DNA of 64,000 nucleotides from Bradyrhizobium sp. Y36 (GCF_002531575.1 NZ_NWTI01000016.1:62001-126000); one strand, 5' to 3'; numbered from the stretch's first letter, positions 28,009 through 36,454 are shown. Translations and numbers: made by a program. Notes: a model not told the origin generated them from the letters alone.

Positions 28009-30498
28009 CTAGCATTTGGGCTGGTTGGGCGGACATTTCTTTGCCGCCGCCGACGGCGGTGCGGCGGGCCGCGGCGGAGGTGGTGCCGGGCGCGGCGGGG
28101 GTGCGACCGCCATCCGCGGCGGCGGTGGCGGGGGCGCCGGCCGGGCGACCGGCGGCGGCGGTGCCGGCCGTGCCACTGGCGGAGGAGGCGCCGGCCGCGC
28201 AACCGTCACGGGCGGAGCCACCCGTGCCGGCGGAGGCGACGCCACGCGCGGCGGAGGCGGTGGCGCCGGACGGGCGACGGCCGCAGGCGGCGGAGGTGTC
28301 GGTCTCGCCACGGCCTGGGGCCGCGCGGGCGGCGCGGACGGACGGGCCGCCTGCGCCGGCGCAGCCGAGGGCAGATTCTGCGGCCTGACCGGCTCGCGCG
28401 CGGCCGAGGGCAGTGGCGGCACCGGACGTCCCGCGACGCCGGGAGCCGCGCCCGGCGGTGTCTGCGCAACCGGCGGCTTCGGCACCTGACCGGGCACCGC
28501 AGCAGGGTTTGTCGCAGTCGGCGCAGCGGTCGCCGGCGCAGCGGCCGTCGGCGCATTGGGATGAGTCGGCGGTGTTGCACCGGGCGTAGCGGTCACCGGG
28601 GCGCCCGGATGGGGCGGCGCGGTCGGCGGAGCGGTTGCCGTCGGAACGGTCACCCCCGGTGCGGGCTTGCCGCCCGGCGGGGTCCCTGCCCCCGCCGCTG
28701 GCGGCACTGGCGGCCCGCCATGAGCCCCGGGAACCGGCAAGGTATTGGCCTGCGGCAACTTGGTCTGAGGTGCGACCGGCGGCGTCGCGGTCGGCGCGAC
28801 AGCGACCGGCGCTGCCGGCGGGATACCGGGCCTCGCCATCGGCTGCGTCGTCCCCGGGAGCGTGCCGGGCCTTGCCGTCGGTTGGATCGTCGCGCTCGGC
28901 GGCATCGGCGCCTTGCCCTGCTGGATCAGCGCGGCGCGCTGCACGACCGCCTGCGGCACCGCGGGCCCCGCCGGATTGGCTCGGCCGGCGACCGCCGGAG
29001 CCAGGTTCGCCGGACCGGGTCCCGGCCCTGCGCCCGGCGCAGGGGCCGGCGGACGGTTGATCACCGTGTTGATGACCGTCGTGTTGTGGATGTTCTGGTA
29101 GATGATGTTGTTCGGCGGCGGCGCGACATAGACCGGCGGACTGACGAACACCGGAATCGGCACGAACACCGGCTGCGGCAGCACGAACAGGCCGACCACC
29201 GGCATCGGCGGCGTCAGCACGACGAAATCCGGCGGCGGCGGCGGCAGATAATAGACCGGCGGCGGTGGTGGCGGTGCGAAGCCGAAATCGGGATCGCTGA
29301 AATACAGCACCGGACGATCGACATAGACCACCTCCTCCGGCGGCGGTGGCGGCACGTCGTAGTCGATCATCGCGAAGCTCGGCGGCGGCTCGGCCGGCGC
29401 AGTGAGGATCGCAAGACGCCGGCGCGCATCTGCCGCATGCGGCCCGCGCGGATAGCGGCGCAGATACGACCAATAGGCCTCCGGCGTGTCGGTCCGGTAG
29501 GTCCGCCGCCAGGTGATGGCTTCGCGGCGCGCCGCCACGATCGCCATCACGCGCTTGGCCAGGGGATCGCCGGGATAGGCGGCGAGAAACTCCTCATAGG
29601 CCGGCAGCGTGTCGCGCTCGAGCGCGGCGGCGTAGGCGTTCTGCACGCCGAGATCGCGGATCGGCTTGTTGCGGATCGCGGCGACCTGGTCGGGCGTGGT
29701 CTCCGGCGGCGGCGCGTCGGGTCCGCGCTCGAAGAACGTGAACGGCGCCGAGATCTTCTGCTCGTTCCAGGGCACCTGCGCGCCCTTGCTGGCCTCGTTG
29801 ACGCGCAGGCGGACGCGGTCGAACACCTCGGGCAACGGCAGGCCGCCGGTGCGGATCATCTCCGCCAGCGACTGCGCATAGATGCCGTACGGCCCCGGCT
29901 CTTCCGGCGCGACCGTGCCGGGCGCAGCGTTGAAGGCGATCAGCATGTTCGGCTCGGGCTCGACCAGCGCCAGACCGCCCGCGATCTGCTGGCCGCCCTC
30001 GACGAAGGGCTGCGCACGGGCCGCGTCGAGCACCACGATGTTGGCCTTGAGCGGAATGGACGCAAGCTGGCGCGCATAATCGCTGATGCGCAGGGCCTCT
30101 GTCGGAATGTCGGTGTCGCGGGTGATGTTGGAATCGACCGGGATGAAATAGTTCTCGCCGGCCAGCTGCACGCCGTAGCCGGCCAGATAGACCATCGCGA
30201 CGGTGCCCGGGCCCGAGGCCTGGGCCTTCTGGATGAAGTCGCGAAAGCTCTTGCGCAGCGTGTCGCCGTCGAGATCGCGCGCCCCGACGACGTCGAAGCC
30301 GGCCGCCTGGAGCGTCTGCGCGACCAGGCCGGCATCGTTCGCGGTCGTTGCCAGCGGCGACTTGGCATAAGCGCCGTTGCCGACCACGAGGGCGATGCGC
30401 TTCTCCTGCTGCTGCGCGCGCACCCCGCCCGGCGCGCCGGCGACAAGGGCCACGATCGGCAGCAGAAGGCAAATGAAGAGTCTGAACGTCCCACGCAT
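28009..30498 (-). CDS. Caspase-fold protein lacking the His-Cys dyad, with long Pro-rich tail
   Basis: An 829-residue secreted protein. The signal peptide is MRGTFRLFICLLLPIVALVAG with cleavage near VRA (28). Residues 31-265 form a peptidase C14 (caspase/p20-like) domain: KRIALVVGNGAYAKSPLATT, NDAGLVAQTLQAAGFDV, ENYFIPVDS. The catalytic His of GHG is replaced by Tyr108 (AGYGVQ) and the catalytic Cys of DACR by Ala160 (LDAAR), so it should be proteolytically inactive. A middle region (about 310-385) has SEL-1/TPR-like helices (AAYPGDPLAKRVMAIV, WSYLRRYPRGPHAADARRRL). The rest, to the end CPPNQPKC, is Pro/Ala-rich. Probably a periplasmic or envelope scaffold; partners are unknown. Confidence 0.85.
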   Translation of the reverse strand: MRGTFRLFICLLLPIVALVAGAPGGVRAQQQEKRIALVVGNGAYAKSPLATTANDAGLVAQTLQAAGFDVVGARDLDGDTLRKSFRDFIQKAQASGPGTVAMVYLAGYGVQLAGENYFIPVDSNITRDTDIPTEALRISDYARQLASIPLKANIVVLDAARAQPFVEGGQQIAGGLALVEPEPNMLIAFNAAPGTVAPEEPGPYGIYAQSLAEMIRTGGLPLPEVFDRVRLRVNEASKGAQVPWNEQKISAPFTFFERGPDAPPPETTPDQVAAIRNKPIRDLGVQNAYAAALERDTLPAYEEFLAAYPGDPLAKRVMAIVAARREAITWRRTYRTDTPEAYWSYLRRYPRGPHAADARRRLAILTAPAEPPPSFAMIDYDVPPPPPEEVVYVDRPVLYFSDPDFGFAPPPPPPVYYLPPPPPDFVVLTPPMPVVGLFVLPQPVFVPIPVFVSPPVYVAPPPNNIIYQNIHNTTVINTVINRPPAPAPGAGPGPGPANLAPAVAGRANPAGPAVPQAVVQRAALIQQGKAPMPPSATIQPTARPGTLPGTTQPMARPGIPPAAPVAVAPTATPPVAPQTKLPQANTLPVPGAHGGPPVPPAAGAGTPPGGKPAPGVTVPTATAPPTAPPHPGAPVTATPGATPPTHPNAPTAAAPATAAPTATNPAAVPGQVPKPPVAQTPPGAAPGVAGRPVPPLPSAAREPVRPQNLPSAAPAQAARPSAPPARPQAVARPTPPPPAAVARPAPPPPPRVASPPPARVAPPVTVARPAPPPPVARPAPPPPVARPAPPPPPPRMAVAPPPRPAPPPPRPAAPPSAAAKKCPPNQPKC

Positions 30499-30616
30499 GG
30501 CTTGCTTGCCCGCTAGTAGTTGAAGAGCCACCACGCATGAGGCGCGCAGCCGGCTGAACGGCGATTGAACGAAAGGCTCGGATTGAGGCGATGGCGTGGC
30601 CACGCCGCTGCCGGCG

Positions 30617-30663
30617 TCAGCTCCAAGTCAGCCCAAGTCATCAGCTCAAGCCAGCCCAAGTCG
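30617..30663. repeat. Tandem duplication of a 23-24 bp unit
   Basis: Two adjacent copies, TCAGCTCCAAGTCAGCCCAA(GTCA) at 30617-30640 and TCAGCTCAAGCCAGCCCAA(GTCG) at 30641-30663, differing at two positions and one indel. Probably slippage; no function inferred. Confidence 0.6.
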
Positions 30664-30748
30664 ACGGCTGCTCAGCCTAGAAACTGCGCGAGGCTCCTTC
30701 AAGTCCCTGCCTTTCGGGATGGCGCGGATCGGACAGACCGGGTGCATG

Positions 30749-30782
30749 GCGGTCGGCCTCTTGCCGGACAGAGGCCGACCGC
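30749..30782 (-). terminator. Hairpin downstream of the carbonic anhydrase gene
   Basis: A perfect 13-bp stem (GCGGTCGGCCTCT / AGAGGCCGACCGC) with an 8-base loop, 24 bp after the stop of the minus-strand carbonic anhydrase gene. There is no U-tract, so it may stabilise the mRNA 3' end rather than act as an intrinsic terminator. Confidence 0.5.
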
Positions 30783-30806
30783 TTGGCTCTGGTGGTCCCG
30801 AACGGC

Positions 30807-31550
30807 TCAGCCCTGCGCAAGCAACTCGACGGTTCCCGTGCTCAGCCGATAGATGCCGCCGACCACCTTGAGCTTGCCCTGCTCGACCGCCGCGTTGAGG
30901 ATCGGCGCGGCCGATTTCAGCTTGGCGACGTTGTCGATGACGTTCTGGCGAATGGCGTTGTCGAGCGCGTTGCCGCCCTGCCCGGCCGCCGTCTTCACTG
31001 CCGGCGCGATCGCGGAGACCAGCGAGGGGATGTGTCCCGGTAGCGGCTTGTCATCCTTCAGTGACTTGATGGTGGCGTCGACGGCGCCGCAATTGTCGTG
31101 GCCGAGCACCAGGATCAGGGGGGTGCCGAGCACGGCGACGGTGTACTCCATGCTCGCAACGGTCTCGTCGCCGGCAAAATTTCCGGCGACGCGGCACACG
31201 AACAGATCGCCGCGTCCGCTGTCGAAGGCATATTCGGGTGCGATGCGGGAATCGGCGCAGCTTAAAACAGCCGCGTACGGATTCTGACCGCCGACCAATG
31301 CCTCGCGCTCGTGCGTGAAGTCGTGACGGCGCGACACGCCCGACACGTAGCGTGAATTGCCCTCCATCAGCCGCTTGAGCGCCGCATCGGGCGACAGCAC
31401 GTTCTGAGGTTTCGGCGGCGCCTTGGCTTCCTTCGCCGAAGCGGCCCCGCCGAATGCGGCCGCCCCGAGCGCGGAGGCGGCAAGAAGCATCATCGAACGG
31501 CGGGAGGGAGCAAGCGATTGATGCGGATTTTCAGAGCATTTGTCACACAT
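30807..31550 (-). CDS. Beta-class carbonic anhydrase with Tat signal
   Basis: A 247-residue enzyme interconverting CO2 and bicarbonate. Zinc ligands are Cys98 and Asp100 (SCADSR), His151 and Cys154 (GHDNCGAV), so the site is complete. Residues 16-39 (SRRSMMLLAASALGAAAFGG, then AASA) look like a Tat signal, predicting periplasmic location. Oddly, the signal is preceded by MCDKCSENPHQ, a CxxC stretch. AAGGA is well placed before the ATG. It lies just downstream of dnaE on the same strand, with 115 bp between. Confidence 0.92.
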   Translation of the reverse strand: MCDKCSENPHQSLAPSRRSMMLLAASALGAAAFGGAASAKEAKAPPKPQNVLSPDAALKRLMEGNSRYVSGVSRRHDFTHEREALVGGQNPYAAVLSCADSRIAPEYAFDSGRGDLFVCRVAGNFAGDETVASMEYTVAVLGTPLILVLGHDNCGAVDATIKSLKDDKPLPGHIPSLVSAIAPAVKTAAGQGGNALDNAIRQNVIDNVAKLKSAAPILNAAVEQGKLKVVGGIYRLSTGTVELLAQG

Positions 31551-31665
31551 GGTTCTTCTTCCTTGGGTTCGCGCGGGACGACAACTGATAGCTGTACCCG
31601 GCAGACTTCGAAACCATGCATGAGCTGATTAGTTAAGCTTTGGTTTGCGGCGGTGCGCGCCGGCG

Positions 31666-34600
31666 TCAGAGTTGCTGCACGTCCACCACGCCCGCGACCG
31701 CCTTGATCGCGCCGGCGATCTGCGGCGAGACCTTGAAGCGGCCGGGCAGCTTCATCTCGACCTCGGTCTCGAGGTCGAGCATCATCACCAGCGAGACCTC
31801 GCCGTCGCCGTTCCCGCGCGGCGCGATACCGGGACTGCCGACTTTTGGCGCGGCGCCGTTCGACGCCGCCATGTCGGGCCCGGCCAAACGCTTGGCGATC
31901 GAGTCCAGCGGCTTGGTGTCGCGCACGAAGATGCGCAGCCCCTTCTGCGTCTTGGCGGCGGCATCGTCGAGCGGCTCGGCATGCAGCACGCGGGCGCGGA
32001 CGTCCTCGCCCTGCAGCTCGGCTCCCAATTGCAGCAGCACGGCCGCGCCCGGTTCAAGCACGTCGCGATATTGCGCGAGGCCTTCGGAGAACAGCACCGC
32101 CTCGAAATGGCCCGTGGGATCGGAGAGCCCCATGATGCCCATCTTGTTGCCGGTCTTGGTGCGCCGCTCCATGCGCGAGACCACGGTGGCCGCGACCTTG
32201 CCGGCAGTGGCGCCGGTCTTCACCGCACGCGAGAATTCCGCCCAGCTCTGCACCCGCAGCCGCTTCAGCACGGTGGCGTAGTCGTCGAGCGGATGGCCCG
32301 ACAGGAAGAAGCCGACGGCGTCGTATTCGCGGCGGAGCTTTTCGGCCGGCAGCCACGGCTCGATCTGCGGCAGCATGATGGTCGGTGCGTCCGCCGACAT
32401 CCCGAACATGTCGTTCTGGCCGATGGTCTCGGCCTGATGCGCGCGCTGGCAGGCGGCGAGGATCGAATCCGCACCGGCGAAGACGCGGGCGCGGTTCGGC
32501 TCCAGCGTGTCGAAGGCACCGGCGGCGGCCAGACTTTCGATGATGCGCTTGTTGATCGCGCGCGGATTGACCCGCGCGGCGAAGTCGGCGAGCGAGGTGA
32601 ACAATCCGCGCTTGGTGCGCTCCTCGATGATCTGCTCGATCGCCTGGATGCCGACGCCCTTGAGCGCGGCGAGCGCATAGTAGATGACCTTGTCGCCGAC
32701 CTCGAAGGTCGCGCCGGAACGGTTGATGTTCGGCGGCTCGACCTTGATGCCGAGGCGCTGCGCCTCGGAGCGGAATTCGGAGAGCTTGTCGGTGTTGTTG
32801 AGATCGAGCGTCATCGACGCCGCGATGAACTCCACCGGATAATGCGCCTTCATGTAGGCGGTGTGGTAGGACACCAGCGCATAGGCCGCCGCGTGGCTCT
32901 TGTTGAAGCCGTAGTCCGCGAACTTCGCCAGCAGCTCGAAGATGGTCTCGGCCTGTCCCTTCGGCACGCCGTTCTTCACCGCGCCCGCGACGAAGATGTC
33001 GCGCTGCTTGTCCATCTCGGCGCGGATCTTCTTGCCCATGGCGCGGCGCAAGAGGTCGGCGTCGCCGAGCGAATAGCCCGACATCACCTGGGCGATCTGC
33101 ATCACCTGTTCCTGGTAGATGATGACGCCGAAGGTCTCCTTCAGGATCGGCTCCAGCACGGGATGCAGATATTCCGGCTCCTCGTCGCCGTGCTTGCGCG
33201 CGCAATAGGTCGGGATGTTCGCCATCGGGCCCGGGCGATACAGCGCCACCAGCGCGATAATGTCCTCGAACCGGTCGGGGCGCATGTCGACCAGCGCGCG
33301 CCGCATGCCCTGGCTTTCAACCTGGAACACGCCGACCACCTCGCCGCGCGCCAGCATCTGGTAGCTCTCGGCATCGTCGATCGGCAGCGTGGCGAGATCG
33401 ACGTCAATGTTGCGCGGCTTGAGCAGCTTGCAGGCGACATCGAGCACGGTCAGCGTCTTCAGGCCGAGGAAGTCGAACTTCACGAGGCCGGCCGGCTCGA
33501 CCCATTTCATGTTGAACTGGGTCACCGGCATGTCCGACTTCGGATCGCGGTAGAGCGGCACGAGCTCGCTCAGGGGACGATCGCCGATCACGATGCCGGC
33601 CGCATGGGTCGAGGCGTGGCGGGTCAGGCCTTCGAGACGCTGGGCGATGTCGAAGGCGCGCGCCACGATCGGATCCTCGTCGCGGAACGCCTGGAGTTTT
33701 GGCTCGCTCTCGATCGCGGCGGCGAGCGTGACGGGCGCGGCCGGATTCTGCGGCACCAGCTTGGTCAGCTTGTCGACCTGGCCGTACGGCATCTGCAGAA
33801 CGCGGCCGACGTCGCGCAGCACGCCGCGCGCCTGCAGCGTACCGAAGGTGATGATCTGCGCGACCTGGTCGCGGCCGTAGCGCTCCTGGACGTACCTGAT
33901 CACCTCGCCGCGGCGGTCCTGGCAGAAGTCGATGTCGAAGTCCGGCATCGAGACGCGCTCGGGATTGAGGAAGCGCTCGAACAGCAGGCCGAACTTGATC
34001 GGATCGAGGTCGGTGATGGTCAGCGCCCAGGCGACCAGCGAGCCCGCGCCGGAGCCGCGGCCCGGCCCGACCGGAATGCCCTGGCTCTTCGCCCATTTGA
34101 TGAAGTCGGACACGATCAGGAAGTAGCCCGCGTATTTCATGCGCATGATGACGTCGAGCTCGAACGCCAGGCGCTTGTTGTAGTCCTCTTCCGTGGTGCC
34201 CTGCGACAGGCCGTGGACGCTGAGGCGGTTGGCGAGCCCCTCCTCCGCCTGACGCTTCAGCTCGGCGGCCTCGACCGAGGCGGCGTCCGAGCTCTGCGCG
34301 GCGCCGACGGTGAAGAATGGCAGGATCGGCTTGCGCGTCATCGGCCGGAACGAGCAGCGCTCGGCGATCTCCACCGTCGAGGCCAGCGCCTCCGGAATGT
34401 CGGCGAACAGCAGCGCCATCTCGGCGCGCGTCTTGAAACGATGATCGGGCGTGAGTTGCTCGCGCTCGGTCTCCGCGATCAGCCGCCCGCCGGCGATGCA
34501 TAGCAGCGCGTCGTGCGCTTCGTAATCGTCGGTCGCGGCGAAATACGGCTCGTTGGTCGCAACCAGCGGCAGGCCCTTGGCGTAGGCGATATCGATCAGG

Positions 34601-35169
34601 CTGCTTTCGACGCGCCGCTCCTTGTCGGTATTGTGGCGCTGCAGTTCAACGTAGAGGCGGTCGCCGAACATGGCGGCGAGACGCTCGCATCGCACGCCGG
34701 CGAGCTCCACCATGCCGCCGGCCAGCGCCAGCGAGATCGGCCCGTCCGGTCCGCCCGTCAGCGCGATCAGTCCCTCGCTCTGGCCCTCGAGCCAGTCGAA
34801 CTTGATGAACGGGGCGTGGCTATCAGGCGATTCGAGGAACGCGCGCGAGTTCAGCCGCATCAGGCTGCGATAGCCGCGCTCCTGCGCTGCCAGCAGCACC
34901 ACGCGCGAGGGCGCCATCGCGTTGCGCGCGTTCGGATCCTGATCGCCGAAATCGATCGCCAGCTCGCAGCCGACGATCGGCTGGATGCCGGAGCCGGCCA
35001 TCTTGTCGGAGAATTCCAGCGCACCGAACAGATTGTCGGTGTCGGTCAGCGCCAGTGCCGGCTGGTGATCCTTCTTCGCAAGCTCGGCAAGCTTGGCGAT
35101 CTTGATCGAGCCCTTGAGCAGCGAATAGGCCGAGTGAACGTGAAGGTGAACAAATCCGGCGCTCGGCAT
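31666..35169 (-). CDS. dnaE: DNA polymerase III alpha subunit
   Basis: The 1167-residue replicative polymerase (C family). The N-terminal PHP domain starts FVHLHVHSAYSLLKGSIK; the palm has the catalytic PDFDIDFCQDRRGEV around residues 403-415, and the GRGSGAGSLVAW motif before it. HhH (ALKGVGIQAIEQIIEERTKR) and OB-fold regions follow, ending in a beta-clamp/tau-binding C-terminus. Length and architecture match the main replicative DnaE (DnaE1), not the shorter error-prone DnaE2. Upstream on the same strand, 290 bp away, is a LexA-boxed microprotein gene. Confidence 0.97.
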   Translation of the reverse strand: MPSAGFVHLHVHSAYSLLKGSIKIAKLAELAKKDHQPALALTDTDNLFGALEFSDKMAGSGIQPIVGCELAIDFGDQDPNARNAMAPSRVVLLAAQERGYRSLMRLNSRAFLESPDSHAPFIKFDWLEGQSEGLIALTGGPDGPISLALAGGMVELAGVRCERLAAMFGDRLYVELQRHNTDKERRVESSLIDIAYAKGLPLVATNEPYFAATDDYEAHDALLCIAGGRLIAETEREQLTPDHRFKTRAEMALLFADIPEALASTVEIAERCSFRPMTRKPILPFFTVGAAQSSDAASVEAAELKRQAEEGLANRLSVHGLSQGTTEEDYNKRLAFELDVIMRMKYAGYFLIVSDFIKWAKSQGIPVGPGRGSGAGSLVAWALTITDLDPIKFGLLFERFLNPERVSMPDFDIDFCQDRRGEVIRYVQERYGRDQVAQIITFGTLQARGVLRDVGRVLQMPYGQVDKLTKLVPQNPAAPVTLAAAIESEPKLQAFRDEDPIVARAFDIAQRLEGLTRHASTHAAGIVIGDRPLSELVPLYRDPKSDMPVTQFNMKWVEPAGLVKFDFLGLKTLTVLDVACKLLKPRNIDVDLATLPIDDAESYQMLARGEVVGVFQVESQGMRRALVDMRPDRFEDIIALVALYRPGPMANIPTYCARKHGDEEPEYLHPVLEPILKETFGVIIYQEQVMQIAQVMSGYSLGDADLLRRAMGKKIRAEMDKQRDIFVAGAVKNGVPKGQAETIFELLAKFADYGFNKSHAAAYALVSYHTAYMKAHYPVEFIAASMTLDLNNTDKLSEFRSEAQRLGIKVEPPNINRSGATFEVGDKVIYYALAALKGVGIQAIEQIIEERTKRGLFTSLADFAARVNPRAINKRIIESLAAAGAFDTLEPNRARVFAGADSILAACQRAHQAETIGQNDMFGMSADAPTIMLPQIEPWLPAEKLRREYDAVGFFLSGHPLDDYATVLKRLRVQSWAEFSRAVKTGATAGKVAATVVSRMERRTKTGNKMGIMGLSDPTGHFEAVLFSEGLAQYRDVLEPGAAVLLQLGAELQGEDVRARVLHAEPLDDAAAKTQKGLRIFVRDTKPLDSIAKRLAGPDMAASNGAAPKVGSPGIAPRGNGDGEVSLVMMLDLETEVEMKLPGRFKVSPQIAGAIKAVAGVVDVQQL

Positions 35170-35433
35170 GGTCGCGTGACGGCCTCTTGCAGATGGGATG
35201 GAGCGGTCGCCGGACCTCAGGGGGCGTCAGGGAGATCCGCGAGGGATCCGGCCCCCGCCTTCCACCCGCCTTTGCCGACTCGCCCCGCAATGGTGGGGCG
35301 TCACGGCCCCGGAGTCCACGCCGGAGCGGCCGCTTCGCCGCGCCGTCCTGCTTTTCCCCAAGGCATCTGACTGAAGCCATCCGACTGATAAGGCATCTGG
35401 CCGATCACCGATCCCCTGAGTCGTCGTTGACGA

Positions 35434-35458
35434 GCCGCAGCGGAATCAAGGCTGCGGC
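35434..35458 (-). terminator. Hairpin directly after the SOS microprotein gene
   Basis: A perfect 8-bp stem GCCGCAGC / GCTGCGGC with a 9-base loop begins 2 bases after the stop codon. No U-tract follows, so it may be a weak terminator or a 3' stabiliser limiting read-through into dnaE. Confidence 0.4.
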
Positions 35459-35459
35459 A

Positions 35460-35558
35460 TCAAAGCTGCGGAATGACCTGGGCCCAGATCGCGACCATCC
35501 CGACAAACAGCGCGAGCGAGGCGAGTGCGGCGGCTTCTTCCACGAAAATCCTGAACAT
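35460..35558 (-). CDS. SOS-controlled single-span membrane microprotein
   Basis: A 32-residue reading frame: MFRIFVEEAAALASLALFVG then MVAIWAQVIPQL. It has a short N-terminal segment with one Arg and two Glu and one predicted membrane helix (about residues 9-29). A GGAG Shine-Dalgarno (35565-35568) is 6 bases before the ATG at 35558; an in-frame ATG at 35570 has no such site. The promoter (-35 TTGACT, 17 bp, -10 AACAAT) carries two exact LexA-type GAAC-N7-GAAC boxes. The context predicts DNA-damage induction. By analogy with Caulobacter SidA, a 29-residue SOS-induced membrane inhibitor of division, it may act on the divisome; a TisB-like membrane toxin is the alternative. Sequence homology to either was not established. 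Confidence 0.75.
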   Translation of the reverse strand: MFRIFVEEAAALASLALFVGMVAIWAQVIPQL

Positions 35559-35575
35559 GGCTTGCTCCATCACAA

Positions 35576-35619
35576 GAACGTATGAAGAACATTGTTCTCA
35601 TTTCGTTCTCGGGAGTCAA
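35576..35619 (-). promoter_or_regulatory. LexA-controlled promoter with two SOS boxes
   Basis: On the minus strand: TTGACT (-35, 35614-35619), 17-bp spacer, AACAAT (-10, 35591-35596). Box 1, GAAC-GAAATGA-GAAC, spans 35594-35608 in the spacer and touches the -10. Box 2 at 35576-35590 reads GTTC-TTCATAC-GTTC, directly after the -10 over the transcription start. Both match the alphaproteobacterial LexA consensus GTTC-N7-GTTC exactly, in opposite orientations 3 bp apart. This geometry would block polymerase tightly. Confidence 0.8.
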
Positions 35620-35671
35620 GCGGTCTCGGCCACTTGAAAATCAAATGGTTAACTCGCTGAATTCACGCAAT

Positions 35672-35703
35672 AAAAAAGCCCCGGCCGAAGCCGGGGCTTT
35701 TCG
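35672..35703 (-). terminator. Rho-independent terminator of the porin gene
   Basis: Stem AAAGCCCCGGC / GCCGGGGCTTT around a CGAA loop, with a run of A on the left that reads as a U-tract on the minus strand. It begins 28 bp after the porin stop. The symmetric A/T flanks could also stop + strand transcription. Confidence 0.9.
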
Positions 35704-35731
35704 ACAACCGCTCCGAAGAGAGCGATCAGTC

Positions 35732-36454
35732 TCAGTAACGGCCGAGCATCGGGCCGCCGAACTTGTAGTTCAGGCGGACAAGACCCATGTCGACGTCCTG
35801 CTTGACATTGACCGCCAGAACACCGGCGGGGCCGGTCAGGTTGCGGTCGTTGCCACCGAGGAAGATGTGGTTGTACTCGGCGCCAACCGACCAGTTCGGG
35901 GCGAAACCGAACTCGAGGCCCGCGCCGACAGTGCCACCCCAACGGGTGTCGTTGGCCGATGCTAGCGATACACCGGCGAGCGAGGCATCGTACTTGGTGC
36001 CGACCACAGCCGCACCGCCCTTGACGTAGAGCAGCACGTTGTTCCAGGCGTAACCGACCTGGCCGGTGATCAGACCGAACGAATCGATCTTGGTGTTGTT
36101 GGTAAAGCCGGAGATCGCGCCGACATGGCTGCCCGAGAAGTCGGCCCAGTTGCCCTGGCCTTCCACGCCGAACACGAACTGACCGGACTGCCAGCGATAG
36201 CCGATCTGGCCACCGACCGTGCCGCCGGTTGCATCGTGGGAACCATCACGGCCGAAGCCCACCAGATCCCACTTCGCATGCGACGAACCGCCGCCGCCGT
36301 TGATACCGATGTAGAAGCCGCTCCAGTCGTAGATCGCGGCGACCATCGCAGGCGCCTTGGTGTAGGGCCGTGCTGCGAGGTCAGCAGCCAGCGCCGGCGC
36401 GGTCGCGCTCAGCGCGACGAGGCTCACAGCCGCAAGCAACAAATTCTTCTTCAT
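35732..36454 (-). CDS. Outer-membrane beta-barrel protein (Omp25/porin family)
   Basis: A 240-residue outer-membrane protein. The signal peptide MKKNLLLAAVSLVALSATAP ends at ALA, mature ADLAARPYTKAP. The next segment AIYDWSGFYIGINGGGG is the hallmark of rhizobial Omp25/Omp31-type barrels; alternating strands follow (GTVGGQIGYRWQSGQFVFGV, GLITGQVGYAWNNVLLYVKG) and the C-terminus LNYKFGGPMLGRY has the terminal aromatic strand. Length is in the family range. Likely an abundant structural protein; not a sugar porin. It has its own terminator, so it is monocistronic. Confidence 0.93.
   Translation of the reverse strand: MKKNLLLAAVSLVALSATAPALAADLAARPYTKAPAMVAAIYDWSGFYIGINGGGGSSHAKWDLVGFGRDGSHDATGGTVGGQIGYRWQSGQFVFGVEGQGNWADFSGSHVGAISGFTNNTKIDSFGLITGQVGYAWNNVLLYVKGGAAVVGTKYDASLAGVSLASANDTRWGGTVGAGLEFGFAPNWSVGAEYNHIFLGGNDRNLTGPAGVLAVNVKQDVDMGLVRLNYKFGGPMLGRY

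Larger units (their letters stand above)
30499..30806. other. 308-bp gap between carbonic anhydrase and the caspase-like gene
   Basis: No gene seen. It holds a tandem duplication (30617-30663), a strong hairpin (30749-30782) just after the carbonic anhydrase stop, and the presumed promoter region of the caspase-like gene, in which no convincing -35/-10 pair was found. Confidence 0.5.

Noticed and set aside
28060..28330. Repeated short GC-rich units resembling a tandem array or CRISPR
   Set aside because: The units have no constant spacer length and code in frame for the Pro-rich tail of the caspase-like protein.
28561..30516. 651-residue + strand frame opposite the caspase-like gene
   Set aside because: Arg-rich shadow of a Pro/Ala-rich coding strand; no start signal or domain.
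31645..34503. 952-residue open frame on the + strand opposite dnaE
   Set aside because: Mirror of dnaE codon bias; composition is His/Arg/Asp-rich and no motif is present.
35187..35585. 132-residue + strand frame across the SOS microprotein region
   Set aside because: No Shine-Dalgarno, Arg/Ser/Pro-rich with no domain, and it opposes the well-supported promoter and microprotein on the minus strand.
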